From contig NZ_JAZIFY010000001.1 of assembly GCF_036634195.1 (NCBI RefSeq), positions 6,086,501 to 6,150,500 of the forward strand: a stretch of DNA of 64,000 nucleotides, written 5' to 3'. The notes under the pieces are model-generated. The model was not told where the DNA came from and did not search any database. It was given only the letters and a program-made list of their open reading frames with translations. Origin of the DNA: Streptomyces sp. P9-A4. GTDB taxonomy: Bacteria > Actinomycetota > Actinomycetes > Streptomycetales > Streptomycetaceae. Made by a program: the position numbers and the translations under genes. Shown here piece by piece: positions 51,800-59,603 of this stretch (the first letter of the stretch is position 1; the number at the start of each line of letters is the position of its first letter).

Positions 51800-52244
51800 A
51801 GGCTGCGGCGATAACGCCGAGACCGTCCTGCACACCGCCTACCAGGAGCTCTACACCCTCGCCGGGCGCGGCCCGCTGACGTTCACCGGGCCCGCGTTCG
51901 TCCGCTTCCACGGCCTGTGCGACGACGAGAACGCGACCCTCGTCGAGGCGTGCCTGCCGTTCTGGACGGACGGCGCGCAGCCGGCGGAGGAGCTGCCGGA
52001 GGGCACGTACGTGAAGGACCTCCCGGAGAACTCCGCCGCCTGCGTGGAGGTCGCCGGCGAGGCCGCCGCCTTCCCCGCCATCCTCACCGCGTACGACTCC
52101 GCCGCCTCCTGGATCACCGACCACGGCCTCGCCTTCGCGGGCCCGGTCCGGATGGTCCACCGGCGGTGGGCGGGAGCCGTCGGACACCCGGACAACCGGG
52201 TGGAGATCGTGTGGCCCTTCGAGGAGAGGAGCGTAGAGGCCTGA
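51800..52244 (+). pseudogene. GyrI-like effector-binding domain, 5'-truncated
   Basis: The open frame reads ETVLHTAYQELYTLAGRGPL, FVRFHGLCDDENATLVEACL, DLPENSAACVEVAGEAAAFP and SWITDHGLAFAGPVRMVHRR, the GyrI-like domain found behind MerR-type HTHs in drug-sensing activators. No start with a ribosome site is seen and the HTH is missing; the frame opens straight out of the PucR remnant. GTG at 52011 would give only the last half. Confidence 0.7.
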
Positions 52245-52366
52245 TCAAATCGCGCCATCACGATCAGGTGTCCTGACGGCTTCTCAACTTCCTTTGTCAT
52301 AATCCTACTTGTAGGTTCCGGGCGTGCGGCGGATCGTCGCGCGACCGACGGGGAGGCGGGGCTGCC

Positions 52367-52783
52367 ATGGCAGCGGGGGATCCCGATCTGAGAGTGCCCG
52401 AGGACGACGGGCTGGCCAAGCTGGCCGGCGACCTGGACTCCATGCAGCGGCATCTCGACAACCAGGTCCGGCGGATGGACGGGATCGTCGACCGGATCCA
52501 GGCCCGCTGGCGCGGCGCCACCGGGGACGTCTACCGGACCCTCCACACCGAGGCCGCGCAGGACGCCGTACGCATCCGGGAGCACCTGCGGCTCCTGGAG
52601 GAGGCGGTCCGGTTCAGCCGGAACGGGTTCAGCGAACAGGAGCTGGAGGTGCTGTCCCGGCTGCGGAAGCTCCAGGGCCAGATCGACGTGGCCCGGGAGG
52701 CGAACGCCCTCCAGGCGCCGCCGCCGGGCGCTCCGGCCGCCGAGTCCGCGCCCGTCCCCCGCAGCCGTATCGAAGACGTGTAG
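52367..52783 (+). CDS. WXG-like helical protein, toxin-locus accessory
   Basis: A 138-residue protein. An N-terminal helical hairpin LAKLAGDLDSMQRHLDNQVR with ARWRGATGDVYRT at the turn carries WRG in the WXG100 position, and the C-terminal third is Pro/Ala-rich. The layout is that of WXG100-superfamily partners of type VII-secreted toxins. ATG at 52367 follows GGGGAGGCGGGG. First of a run of six tightly packed plus-strand genes; the next gene begins 15 bp later. Confidence 0.75.
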   Translation: MAAGDPDLRVPEDDGLAKLAGDLDSMQRHLDNQVRRMDGIVDRIQARWRGATGDVYRTLHTEAAQDAVRIREHLRLLEEAVRFSRNGFSEQELEVLSRLRKLQGQIDVAREANALQAPPPGAPAAESAPVPRSRIEDV

Positions 52784-52797
52784 GGGGAGGAGCGGAC

Positions 52798-53100
52798 ATG
52801 GCGGGCGACGACCGGATAGCCGTGGACATCACCGCGTTACAGGCGATGTCCGGGGAGCTGGAGGAGATCCTCCGGAAGCTGAACGAGCAACTGGCCGAGC
52901 TGTACGAGCGCACCGAACGGGTGGTCCTCGGCTGGCAGGGCGAGGCCCGCGAGGAGTTCGTGATCACCCTCGACCGGTGGGCCAAGGACATGGAGGACCT
53001 GAAGGCCACGCAGGCCTGGTTGCACACCTCGGTGACCACCTCCCACGCCAACTACTCGGCCGCCCACCAGGCGGTCCTGCGCGGCTGGGGGGCCGCCTGA
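52798..53100 (+). CDS. WXG100 protein with a TTA codon
   Basis: A 100-residue WXG100 protein: ALQAMSGELEEILRKLNEQL, the WQG turn in VVLGWQGEAREEF, and a second helix to TSHANYSAAHQAVLRGWGAA. Such proteins pair with and are exported with ESX/T7SS toxins. Codon 14 is TTA (52837-52839), readable only with bldA tRNA. GGGGGAGGAG precedes ATG. Its stop overlaps the toxin start as TGATG, so toxin translation is coupled and also bldA-dependent. Confidence 0.85.
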   Translation: MAGDDRIAVDITALQAMSGELEEILRKLNEQLAELYERTERVVLGWQGEAREEFVITLDRWAKDMEDLKATQAWLHTSVTTSHANYSAAHQAVLRGWGAA

Positions 53101-54929
53101 TGGCCACTCCGCCGCCGCCCACGGGGGGTAGTGGGAACGGGAGCGGGAACGGGCAGCCGAACGTGCCGGCGGTTCCGTCGCCCGTCCCGGGGAAGCTCTA
53201 CGACCCCCAGGGCAAGGACATCTCCCAGGGCCAGACACCCAAGCCGCCCGACCCGGACAAAGAGGTCCAGGACCTCAAGCCGTCCGTGGACCCGGGGGGG
53301 TTCCCGAGCGGCTTCGACGTCGACCCGACGCACGTCTGGTACACCTCGTACCTCATCCGCAACCACCAGACGGCCTTCGACAAGGCTCCCCGGCACCTCC
53401 TGGACACCTTGGAGGGCCACAAGCACGTGTGCGGGGTCGGCTCGGGCCCGGAGGCGTTCGAGCGGGCGTACGACGACATCTCCGGCCGCTACCTGGACGT
53501 GTGGGCCGCCTCGGTGGTCGCCGTCGGCGGCGTCTCGACCGGCCTGACCATCACCGCGAACAACTACGTCGCGGCCGAGTACGCCTCCCACCCGTCCTGG
53601 GGCGCCCCCACCAGCCTGAAGCGGATACCGGACGTCATACGCACCGTGCCGGACTACGGGAAGGCGCCGTTCCTCGGCTGGCGGACCGGCGGCGGCGACA
53701 ACTTCGCCGAGGGGATCATCAACGAAGTCCTCGGGGCCATCGGCACCGCCATCCAGTGGGTGATCCGAGAGGCGATGGAAAAGGCCCTCCACCATGGCAA
53801 GGTCGGTCAGATCACCCCGGGCGGCGACGACATCGAACTGCCGCTGGTGGCGGCGGCCTGGCGGAAGGTCGCGCAGGACGCCGAGAAGTCCGGCGCCGAC
53901 CTGGACGCGGCGATCGACTACCTGAGGAACCCCGACGCCACCGCGGCGGAATGGCAGTCGGCGATGAAGCAGTTCACGTCCAGCCTGTGGGGGACCGCCT
54001 CTTGGGGCAAGGGCGCCGCGAGCCCCGTTGCCCAGGGCTACGACTGGAAGCACCCCCCGCTCCATATGACCCGGCAGCCGGTGCTCCGGATCCTGGTCGA
54101 CAAGGCGCGGGCGATCGCCGACATCCTCGACGCGTTCGCCACGGCGGTGCGGGACGCCCGCAAGGTGATCGAGCACGAGTACATCGAGGCGGCCAAGGAA
54201 CTGGCGAAGTCGGACAGTTTCAAGAACTTCCTGAAGGACGTCGGCTCCCTGCTCACGGGCCCGGCGGGACTCGCCAAGAACTTCCTGGACAACCTGAACG
54301 AGGGCGCGCTCAACGCGGGCGTGGACCGGTACAACAACAAGACGCACGACCTCGCCCGGCAACTGAACGACCTCAGGCCCGTCCTGGACGAGGCCCGGCG
54401 GAGCGTCCCCGGCTTCATGGCGGAGGAGGCCCGCGCGCAGACGGTGGGCGCCCGCTCCATCGAGGGGTACGGAAAGGACCACAACTGGACGGTGGCACCG
54501 GGTCAGGAGACCGTCCACCCGTACCCCATCGACCTCGCCAACCAGGAGGACATGAAGGTCGGCAACCAGTCGGCGCACACCATCGACCGCCACGTGGGAC
54601 TCACCCCGGAGCAGCTGCAGAGGCGCATGCGGGACGCGAACCCGCCCGCCGCCTCCTCGTTCGCCGACCTCACCACCGCACAGCAATTCGTCCAGGAAGC
54701 GATCGACAAGCACTCCGCCGAAATCGCTCAGAAGATCAAGGACAACCCGAACGCCGCCATCCCGATGGATCCCTTCACGATCGACTTCACCCCGCAGGTC
54801 ACCGGCATCTCCGTGACCAGCCCCAACGGCACACCCGTCCCCGTACACAATGTGAAGGTCCGTCTTCAGCTCGCCCCCGACCGCCAGCCCCCGTTCATCG
54901 TCGTCACCGCTTTCCCGGATTCGCCCTAG
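53100..54929 (+). CDS. Polymorphic toxin with C-terminal RNase A-like (CdiA-CT) domain
   Basis: A 609-residue protein. The N-terminus is Pro/Gly-rich; residues 60-470 are a long helical body with no signal peptide. Residues about 470-609 match the CdiA-CT RNase A-like domain: HTIDRHVGLTPEQLQRRMRD (H493, H498), SSFADLTTAQQFVQEAID, and the final FIVVTAFPDSP (T603). This domain cleaves RNA in rivals. Coupled to the WXG100 gene by TGATG, so type VII-like export is likely, although no secretion ATPase is in the window. An immunity-like gene follows 17 bp later. Confidence 0.85.
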   Translation: MATPPPPTGGSGNGSGNGQPNVPAVPSPVPGKLYDPQGKDISQGQTPKPPDPDKEVQDLKPSVDPGGFPSGFDVDPTHVWYTSYLIRNHQTAFDKAPRHLLDTLEGHKHVCGVGSGPEAFERAYDDISGRYLDVWAASVVAVGGVSTGLTITANNYVAAEYASHPSWGAPTSLKRIPDVIRTVPDYGKAPFLGWRTGGGDNFAEGIINEVLGAIGTAIQWVIREAMEKALHHGKVGQITPGGDDIELPLVAAAWRKVAQDAEKSGADLDAAIDYLRNPDATAAEWQSAMKQFTSSLWGTASWGKGAASPVAQGYDWKHPPLHMTRQPVLRILVDKARAIADILDAFATAVRDARKVIEHEYIEAAKELAKSDSFKNFLKDVGSLLTGPAGLAKNFLDNLNEGALNAGVDRYNNKTHDLARQLNDLRPVLDEARRSVPGFMAEEARAQTVGARSIEGYGKDHNWTVAPGQETVHPYPIDLANQEDMKVGNQSAHTIDRHVGLTPEQLQRRMRDANPPAASSFADLTTAQQFVQEAIDKHSAEIAQKIKDNPNAAIPMDPFTIDFTPQVTGISVTSPNGTPVPVHNVKVRLQLAPDRQPPFIVVTAFPDSP

Positions 54930-54946
54930 CCCGTCAGGAATCGCCC

Positions 54947-55696
54947 GTGCACGAGGTCCACTTCCGCTACGCGACCGCGCGTACCCTTCTCGCGCCCTTC
55001 TTCTCCCGCGCCACGCCCGGCATCCCCGCCGATCCGGCCGCGCGGGAGGCCGCGCTCCAGGCCCCGCTGCGGGTGCTCTGGGACCGGTCGGAGCGGGGCG
55101 GCGTGAACGTGTACGAGGCGGCGCAGGAGGTGCGGGGGCTGGCCGATGCCGTCGCGGCGGGAGCGGTCGGGGCCTCGCGGGTCCCCGACGACCTGTGGGA
55201 GCTGGCCGCCCGGTCCGGCCCCGGCGGTGAGCCGTCGGCACTCCAGGAGATCGCCGCGTACGTGGACACGTGGCAGGCCTCCATCGACCAGAAACTCGCC
55301 GCCGCCGAGCCGACCGTGTGGGAGCTGAGCCAGCGGTTCCCGAAACTGACCGGCATGCTCGACCTCTACTTCGGCCAGGACGGCATCGCCCTGGAGGACG
55401 AGGACCTGTCCGACGAGGACGGCATCGGCCTGTACGTCGCGACTTGGCACCCGCTCGGCGCGTGCTCGTGGCGGTTCTCCCCCGTCGTCGCCGAATGCGC
55501 CGAAGCCCTCGCCCTCTTCCAGGACGACACCACCCTCCGCCGCTTCTTCGCCGACGAGCTCGGTCTCGGCTCCGGCTCCCACACGTCCTGGTCCGCCTGG
55601 CTGACCCTGATCTCCGAGGTCCTGACCACCCACCTGCGCCAGGAGCACGGCCCGTGCTCCTGGACCTCCGGCCGAGAGGGGCACTCCCCGTGCTGA
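54947..55696 (+). CDS. Immunity-like protein (CdiI_2-type domain) for the RNase toxin
   Basis: A 249-residue protein, larger than a lone immunity protein. The second half has LSQRFPKLTGMLDLYFGQDG, DLSDEDGIGLYVATWHPLGA and FFADELGLGS, resembling CdiI_2-type immunity proteins where RFPxLxxxLxxYFxQD is typical. The first 150 residues are an unknown helical part. GTG at 54947 follows AGGA. It lies just after the toxin and overlaps the next gene by 7 bp, the place of a cognate immunity gene. Confidence 0.65.
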   Translation: MHEVHFRYATARTLLAPFFSRATPGIPADPAAREAALQAPLRVLWDRSERGGVNVYEAAQEVRGLADAVAAGAVGASRVPDDLWELAARSGPGGEPSALQEIAAYVDTWQASIDQKLAAAEPTVWELSQRFPKLTGMLDLYFGQDGIALEDEDLSDEDGIGLYVATWHPLGACSWRFSPVVAECAEALALFQDDTTLRRFFADELGLGSGSHTSWSAWLTLISEVLTTHLRQEHGPCSWTSGREGHSPC

Positions 55697-55989
55697 CACG
55701 TTCCGCCGCCTACCCGGACCGGGAGACCGCGCACTGGGCCACCCAGGCCGTGGTCACGCAGAACGAGCAGGTGGTGCACCGGTGGCTGACCCGGCCGGAC
55801 CGCGCGCGGCTCACCATCGAGGCGTACTGGCCGTCCCGCCCCGAGCCGGTCGGGCAGGTGCTGCTCCAGGGGGAGATGCTGGCCGGTCACGGGCCGGTGG
55901 ACGTGCGGGCCGCCCGCGTGATCCTGAAGCGCGACCCGGAGCATCCGCTCGGGTTCACCGTGCACGCCACCTTCCCGATCCACCCGTGA
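55690..55989 (+). CDS. Orphan RNase A-like toxin tip
   Basis: A 99-residue protein: SAAYPDRETAHWATQAVVTQ then VVHRWLTRPDRARLTIEAYW and RAARVILKRDPEHPLGFTVH with ATFPIHP. It aligns with the last 100 residues of the upstream toxin (SSFADLTTAQ.. to VVTAFP) but lacks the N-terminal HTIDRHVG segment with its histidines, so it is probably inactive alone. Orphan toxin modules with their own immunity genes are known in contact-dependent inhibition loci. GTG at 55690 overlaps the preceding gene; only 16 bp to the next. Confidence 0.7.
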   Translation: MLTRSAAYPDRETAHWATQAVVTQNEQVVHRWLTRPDRARLTIEAYWPSRPEPVGQVLLQGEMLAGHGPVDVRAARVILKRDPEHPLGFTVHATFPIHP

Positions 55990-56005
55990 CAGGAGACCGC
56001 CTCCC

Positions 56006-56665
56006 ATGCCGCTGACCCCGCTCCAGCACGACCCCCGGTACGGGGAGATGGACCAGGTCCTCCGCGCGTACGCCGGCCAGCGCGCCGACGACACCGAGGA
56101 GAAGCCGAGCGTGGCGCTGACCGCGTACCTGCGCCACACCTGGCACAGCAGGCCGTGGGCGGTCGGGATCGCCGAGAGCCAGCTGCGCGAGTACGCCCGC
56201 AACCCTCCGGGGCCGCTGCTGCTTCGGCTGGGCGAGGTGTACCCGCTGCCCGACCCGGGGCTCGACGGGGCCGAGATCCAGGCCTGGCTGCTCACCGTCG
56301 CCGGGCATCTGCGCCGCTGCCTCGCGGAGGGCGACATGCCGCCGCCCGGGGCGCCGCAGACCCGCTGGGAGTGGCAGGCCCGGTTCCCCGAGCTCGGGCA
56401 GCTGCTCGGCGGCTGGTTCTCCCAGGACCACGGCGTGGAGTTCCAGGACCACGAGGAGGCCCTGCGGGACTACCTGGAGGTCACGGACCCGTCGCTGGCG
56501 GCCCGGCTGTGCGGGGAGGCGTACGAGCTGCTGGCCCTGCGGCTGGACGAGTCGGACTACGCGTACGGGCTGTCCCTGCTTGGCCTGGAGGTGGACCCGC
56601 CCGTCCCGTACACCCACGGCGCCTGGCTGGGGATCATCGCCGAGGAGGTCCTGCGGGGCCGCTAG
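56006..56665 (+). CDS. Second immunity-like protein (CdiI_2-type)
   Basis: A 219-residue protein. N-terminal helical part (KPSVALTAYLRHTWHSRPWA) then RFPELGQLLGGWFSQDHGVE and FQDHEEALRDYLEVTDPS, the immunity-type signature shared with the gene at 54947. It follows the orphan toxin tip by 16 bp and is likely its immunity. The TAG stop codon is the first three bases of a palindromic element, so the natural end of the gene may have been altered by that insertion. ATG at 56006 follows GGAGA. Confidence 0.68.
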   Translation: MPLTPLQHDPRYGEMDQVLRAYAGQRADDTEEKPSVALTAYLRHTWHSRPWAVGIAESQLREYARNPPGPLLLRLGEVYPLPDPGLDGAEIQAWLLTVAGHLRRCLAEGDMPPPGAPQTRWEWQARFPELGQLLGGWFSQDHGVEFQDHEEALRDYLEVTDPSLAARLCGEAYELLALRLDESDYAYGLSLLGLEVDPPVPYTHGAWLGIIAEEVLRGR

Positions 56666-56839
56666 GGCCTGTCGTCACACTCCCGCCTGCCCCGCGGCGT
56701 CTGGCACGCGCTCTCGCCGCACCGGGCGAAAGCCCGAGTACGTCCAGTACGAGGGCTTCCGCCCGGCACGCCGAGAGCACGCACCAGACGCCGCGGGGCC
56801 GCCCTTCGGGCGACGACGGGAATTTGACGACAGGCCCTA
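56663..56839. mobile_element. MITE-like palindromic element with 15-bp terminal inverted repeats
   Basis: TAGGGCCTGTCGTCA (56663-56677) is exactly inverted at 56825-56839. Almost the whole 177 bp is imperfectly self-complementary, with an inner GCGGCGTCTGG and its inverse, and a short AAGCCC...GGGCTT centre. It has no ORF. The 17-bp left tip is also found at 35204-35220. It resembles non-autonomous elements or repeated palindromes of Streptomyces. Confidence 0.82.
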
Positions 56840-56852
56840 GCCCCCGGCTCTC

Positions 56853-57445
56853 CTAGCTCTCCGCCGGCCCGATGTTCTGGTTGTGACGGAACACGTTGTC
56901 CGGGTCGTACGTCCGCTTCACGTCGGCCAGCCGGTCGTAGTGTCCGCGGTAGGTGGCCCGGACGCGGGCGTCGGGTTCGTCGGCGCCGAGGAAGTTCACG
57001 TACGCGCCGCCCATCGAGTGCGGGTGCAGGGCGTTCCAGTAGCCGACGGCCCAGTCGCGGATGCGGTCCGCGTCGGAGGGCTGCGGGCTGGTGCCGCCGA
57101 TCACGCCGGACCAGACCGCGTCGCGGTAGGCCCAGGCCGTGTCCATGGGGCCGGGGCAATGGGCCGCGCCGTCGACCGGGTACAGGTGCATGGTGGAGAG
57201 CTCGGTGGGGAGGTTCTCCAGGAAGGCGCGGTGCACGTCGATCGCGCCGTCGGTGACGCGGTCGAAGAAGTCGCCGCGCCAGTACCACTGCAGGCCCTTC
57301 GGGATGAGGTCGTCGAACATCATCTGGAGGGCCGGGTACGGGATCGGTGTCGCGAAGTGGAAGGCGGGCGGCGCCGGTTCGGCGACCCCGGCGAAGGTCC
57401 GGTTCAGTTCCTCCTCGTCCGGCGAGCCCGTGGAGCACCACACCG
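56853..57445 (-). pseudogene. FAD-linked oxidase (BBE-type), C-terminal fragment
   Basis: The minus frame from VWCSTGSPDEEELNRTF runs to FHFATPIPYPALQMMFDDLI, LQWYWRGDFFDRVTDGAIDV and ends with YRGHYDRLADVKRTYDPDNV and FRHNQNI, the berberine-bridge C-terminus of FAD-linked oxidases. The N-terminal FAD domain (PCMH type) is missing; the frame is cut at about 57445 where an unrelated sequence begins. Non-functional on its own. Confidence 0.78.
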
Positions 57446-57902
57446 TGCGGCGGTGTCGGGGTCCTCGCCGAAGCGGCGTTGCGTGGTCCGGCGCGCGAGT
57501 CGTTCGTGGCGCAGGACGGCCGACGTGGTCAGCAGAACGGTCAGCTCCGCGCGTGCGGTGGGCACCTGGAGGAGCTGCTGGACGCAGTCGGCCACGGGAA
57601 GGTCGGGCTTCCTGCGGAGCGGCTCGTCCTCGTTTTCCTTGCGCTTCTTGTTGTCCGGGTCAGCCGGGCGATCCGAGAGAGTCGATCTATCCGTTACCCC
57701 CGAGAACTGCCACGGTCTTTTCGGGCTTTTTGCACCTCCAGCATCTTGAGGCCACTTCACGACAAAGCAGGACGGAAATTGGTCATAGTCCCGCGATGCG
57801 AAGCCGTCATGTGAACAAACTGCGTAGGTTCTGGGCTCGGCTCGGGAAGTCCTGTGGCGCCCGGCCGCAAAGTTCGTCCACAGCAACCGGAGGGGAAATC
57901 GC
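57446..57902. other. Region with one unidentified minus-strand frame
   Basis: 457 bp. A minus-strand frame carries RRKPDLPVADCVQQLLQVPT then ARAELTVLLTTSAVLRHERL and ARRTTQRRFGEDPDT, whose codon bias looks real, but neither start nor family is clear; it runs into the FAD-oxidase fragment. 57650-57830 is AT-richer and is probably the promoter region of the next gene. Confidence 0.4.
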
Positions 57903-58202
57903 ATGGCTGACATCGACCTCGGCGTGGCGTCTGACTGGGACGAGGGGGACACCCACGGCCGCGTCAAGCTGCGGCAGAACCAGGTCTACCCGACCTCGCC
58001 GAAGAAGGACGTGCTCATCAGCTCGCCGGTGAGCATCGAGCTGTCCGTGAACACGAACCACTCCTCTTCGCAGGAGGCGGACAAGATCTACTTCACGACC
58101 CACCACGGCTCGACGAAGAAGATCATCGCCGTGCTCGACTCCGAGGGGAACCTGCACATCGCCGGCCGCCTGATCGCCGAGCAGAAGGACCTCGGCTACT
58201 AG
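57903..58202 (+). CDS. Small conserved Streptomyces protein
   Basis: A 99-residue soluble protein: ADIDLGVASDWDEGDTHGRV, KLRQNQVYPTSPKKDVLISS and HHGSTKKIIAVLDSEGNLHI with AGRLIAEQKDLGY. Beta-rich, no membrane part. It resembles a small DUF-type family of Streptomyces (possibly DUF6342), function unknown. ATG at 57903 follows GGAGGGG. An IS5 element is inserted 3 bp after its stop. Confidence 0.7.
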   Translation: MADIDLGVASDWDEGDTHGRVKLRQNQVYPTSPKKDVLISSPVSIELSVNTNHSSSQEADKIYFTTHHGSTKKIIAVLDSEGNLHIAGRLIAEQKDLGY

Positions 58203-58204
58203 GC

Positions 58205-59095
58205 AGCTTCTCTCGGATCATCTCGCCGACCAGATGAAGATGGCGGCGAGGTGGAGTCCGGCGAGGTAGATGGTGGCGGTCTTGTCGTAGCGGGTGGCAA
58301 GGCCGCGCCACTGCTTGAGCCTGTTGATGCACCGCTCAACGGTGTTGCGCTGCTTGTATGCCTCGCGGTCGAAGGCCGGCGGACGGCCGCCGAGCAGGCC
58401 GCGCCGTTTGCGGTTCGCGGTCTGCTCGGAAGGCTGCGGAATCACCGCCCGAATCCCGCGCTGGCGCAGACTGGTTCGGATTGCGCGCGACGAGTACGCC
58501 TTGTCGGCCAGGACCGCATCCGGGGTGGTCCTGGGCCGGCCGATCGGCCGCGGCACCCGTAAGCGGGCCATGACGTCAGGAAACGCGGGCGCGTCACCGG
58601 CCTGTCCTGGGGTGAGGACGAACGCCAGTGGCCGGCAGCGGCTGTCCGCGGCGAGGTGGACCTTGGTGGTCAGCCCGCCGCGAGACCGTCCGAGGGCATG
58701 GCCATCCGGCTCGCCGGCCAGGGCCCCTTTTTACGGGACCCGGCAGCGTGCTGATGAGCCCGGACGATCGTGGAGTCGACCGAGGCGATCCAGTCGAGGT
58801 CGCCTTCGGCGTCCGCCTGGGCGAGCAGAGCAGTGAAGACCTTCTCCCAGGTGCCGTCGGTGGCCCACTTCCGCAGCCGGTTGTGGGCCCTTCCATGAGC
58901 CGAAGTGCTCGGCAGGTCCGTCCAGGGGATCCCGGTGCGGTACTTGAACGCGATCGCGTCGATCTCCTGCCGGTGATCACGCCAGCGCCCACCCCGCTTC
59001 GGCGTCCGATCCGGCAGCAATGGCTCGATCCTTGTCCACTGGGCCTCGGTCAACGACACACATCAACCAACGATCAGATGATCCGAAGGAAACGG
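58205..59095 (-). mobile_element. IS5-family insertion sequence
   Basis: An element of about 890 bp. Its ends share TCGGATCATCT (58213-58223) and the inverse at 59076-59086 within longer imperfect terminal repeats. It carries a two-frame transposase on the minus strand. No clear target duplication could be read by eye. It is inserted directly behind the small gene at 57903. Confidence 0.75.
58218..59059 (-). CDS. IS5-family transposase in two frames
   Basis: From GTG at 59059: SLTEAQWTRIEPLLPDRTPK, then AQADAEGDLDWIASVDSTIV with the first catalytic Asp, to AGSRKKG. Reading then changes by -1 at an AAAAAGGGG run (near 58730) into ALAGEPDGHALGRSRGGLTT and DAVLADKAYSSRAIRTSLRQ (second Asp) and YKQRNTVERCINRLKQWRGL with the Glu. 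The -1 shift fits programmed frameshifting of IS427-type elements. However STSAHGRA near 58900 replaces the usual EHFGSWKG through two nearby indels, so activity is doubtful. Confidence 0.78.
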
Positions 59096-59177
59096 CCTAG
59101 GCCGAAGCGGGCGCACCGGATGATCGCGTCGGCCTCCGCAGTAGTGCCGTCGGACAACTCGACGCCCGCCGGCCGGG

Positions 59178-59390
59178 CTAGATCGCGAAGAGTCGCCTGC
59201 TGTCGGCCGGAGCCCGTTCGTAGCCGGCTCCATCACCCCCTTGTGTCACCCTGCCGTCTTCATGGACCTCGACCTAGCACTTCGTACGTGCTGTGCACGG
59301 GAAGTCCCTTCCCACAGCCGCCGCACTCCTCGGGTTCCAGCCGGCCCTCCCTGTGCGCAGAGCCTTGAGTCGACGTCGACAGCATTCACG
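59178..59390 (-). pseudogene. Broken copy of the hypothetical gene at 50465-51016
   Basis: The minus frame reads RAGWNPRSAAAVGRDFPCTA then RTKC and TAG (59274-59276) where the parent has a Tyr codon, continues VEVHEDGRVTQGGDGAGYER with APADSRRLFAI, then a second TAG (59178-59180) where the parent has Trp. Homology ends there. Only the first 100 or so residues survive. Confidence 0.7.
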
Positions 59391-59545
59391 GGACGCAGGG
59401 CTTCGCTCGACACCCTCAGTGACCATCGACTCGCAACGTCGTCTGTGCGGCCGTTCCCGTGGTGGCCACAGAACTGCAGGCGGCGGCAGCAAGCGTCCAC
59501 TCCCCAGCGCTGCGCATTCTCCCCAGATTCTCCCCAGGGACACCG
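59178..59545. repeat. Diverged direct duplication, copy 2
   Basis: Same-orientation match to 50810-51175, including the promoter-side block with GCATTCTCCCCAGATTCTCC. Flanked by an IS5 element on one side and corA on the other. Confidence 0.75.
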
Positions 59546-59603
59546 AATGCCCCCTCTCAAGTGTTCGTGTTTGCGAAGTGGATCAGGTGATCGCGGAGGT
59601 CGG

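Noticed and set aside
57404..57967. A 187-residue minus-strand protein overlapping the FAD oxidase fragment.
   Set aside because: Only its middle looks coding; the start lies antisense to the small gene at 57903 and its end crosses the oxidase fragment, so I list the region as unresolved.
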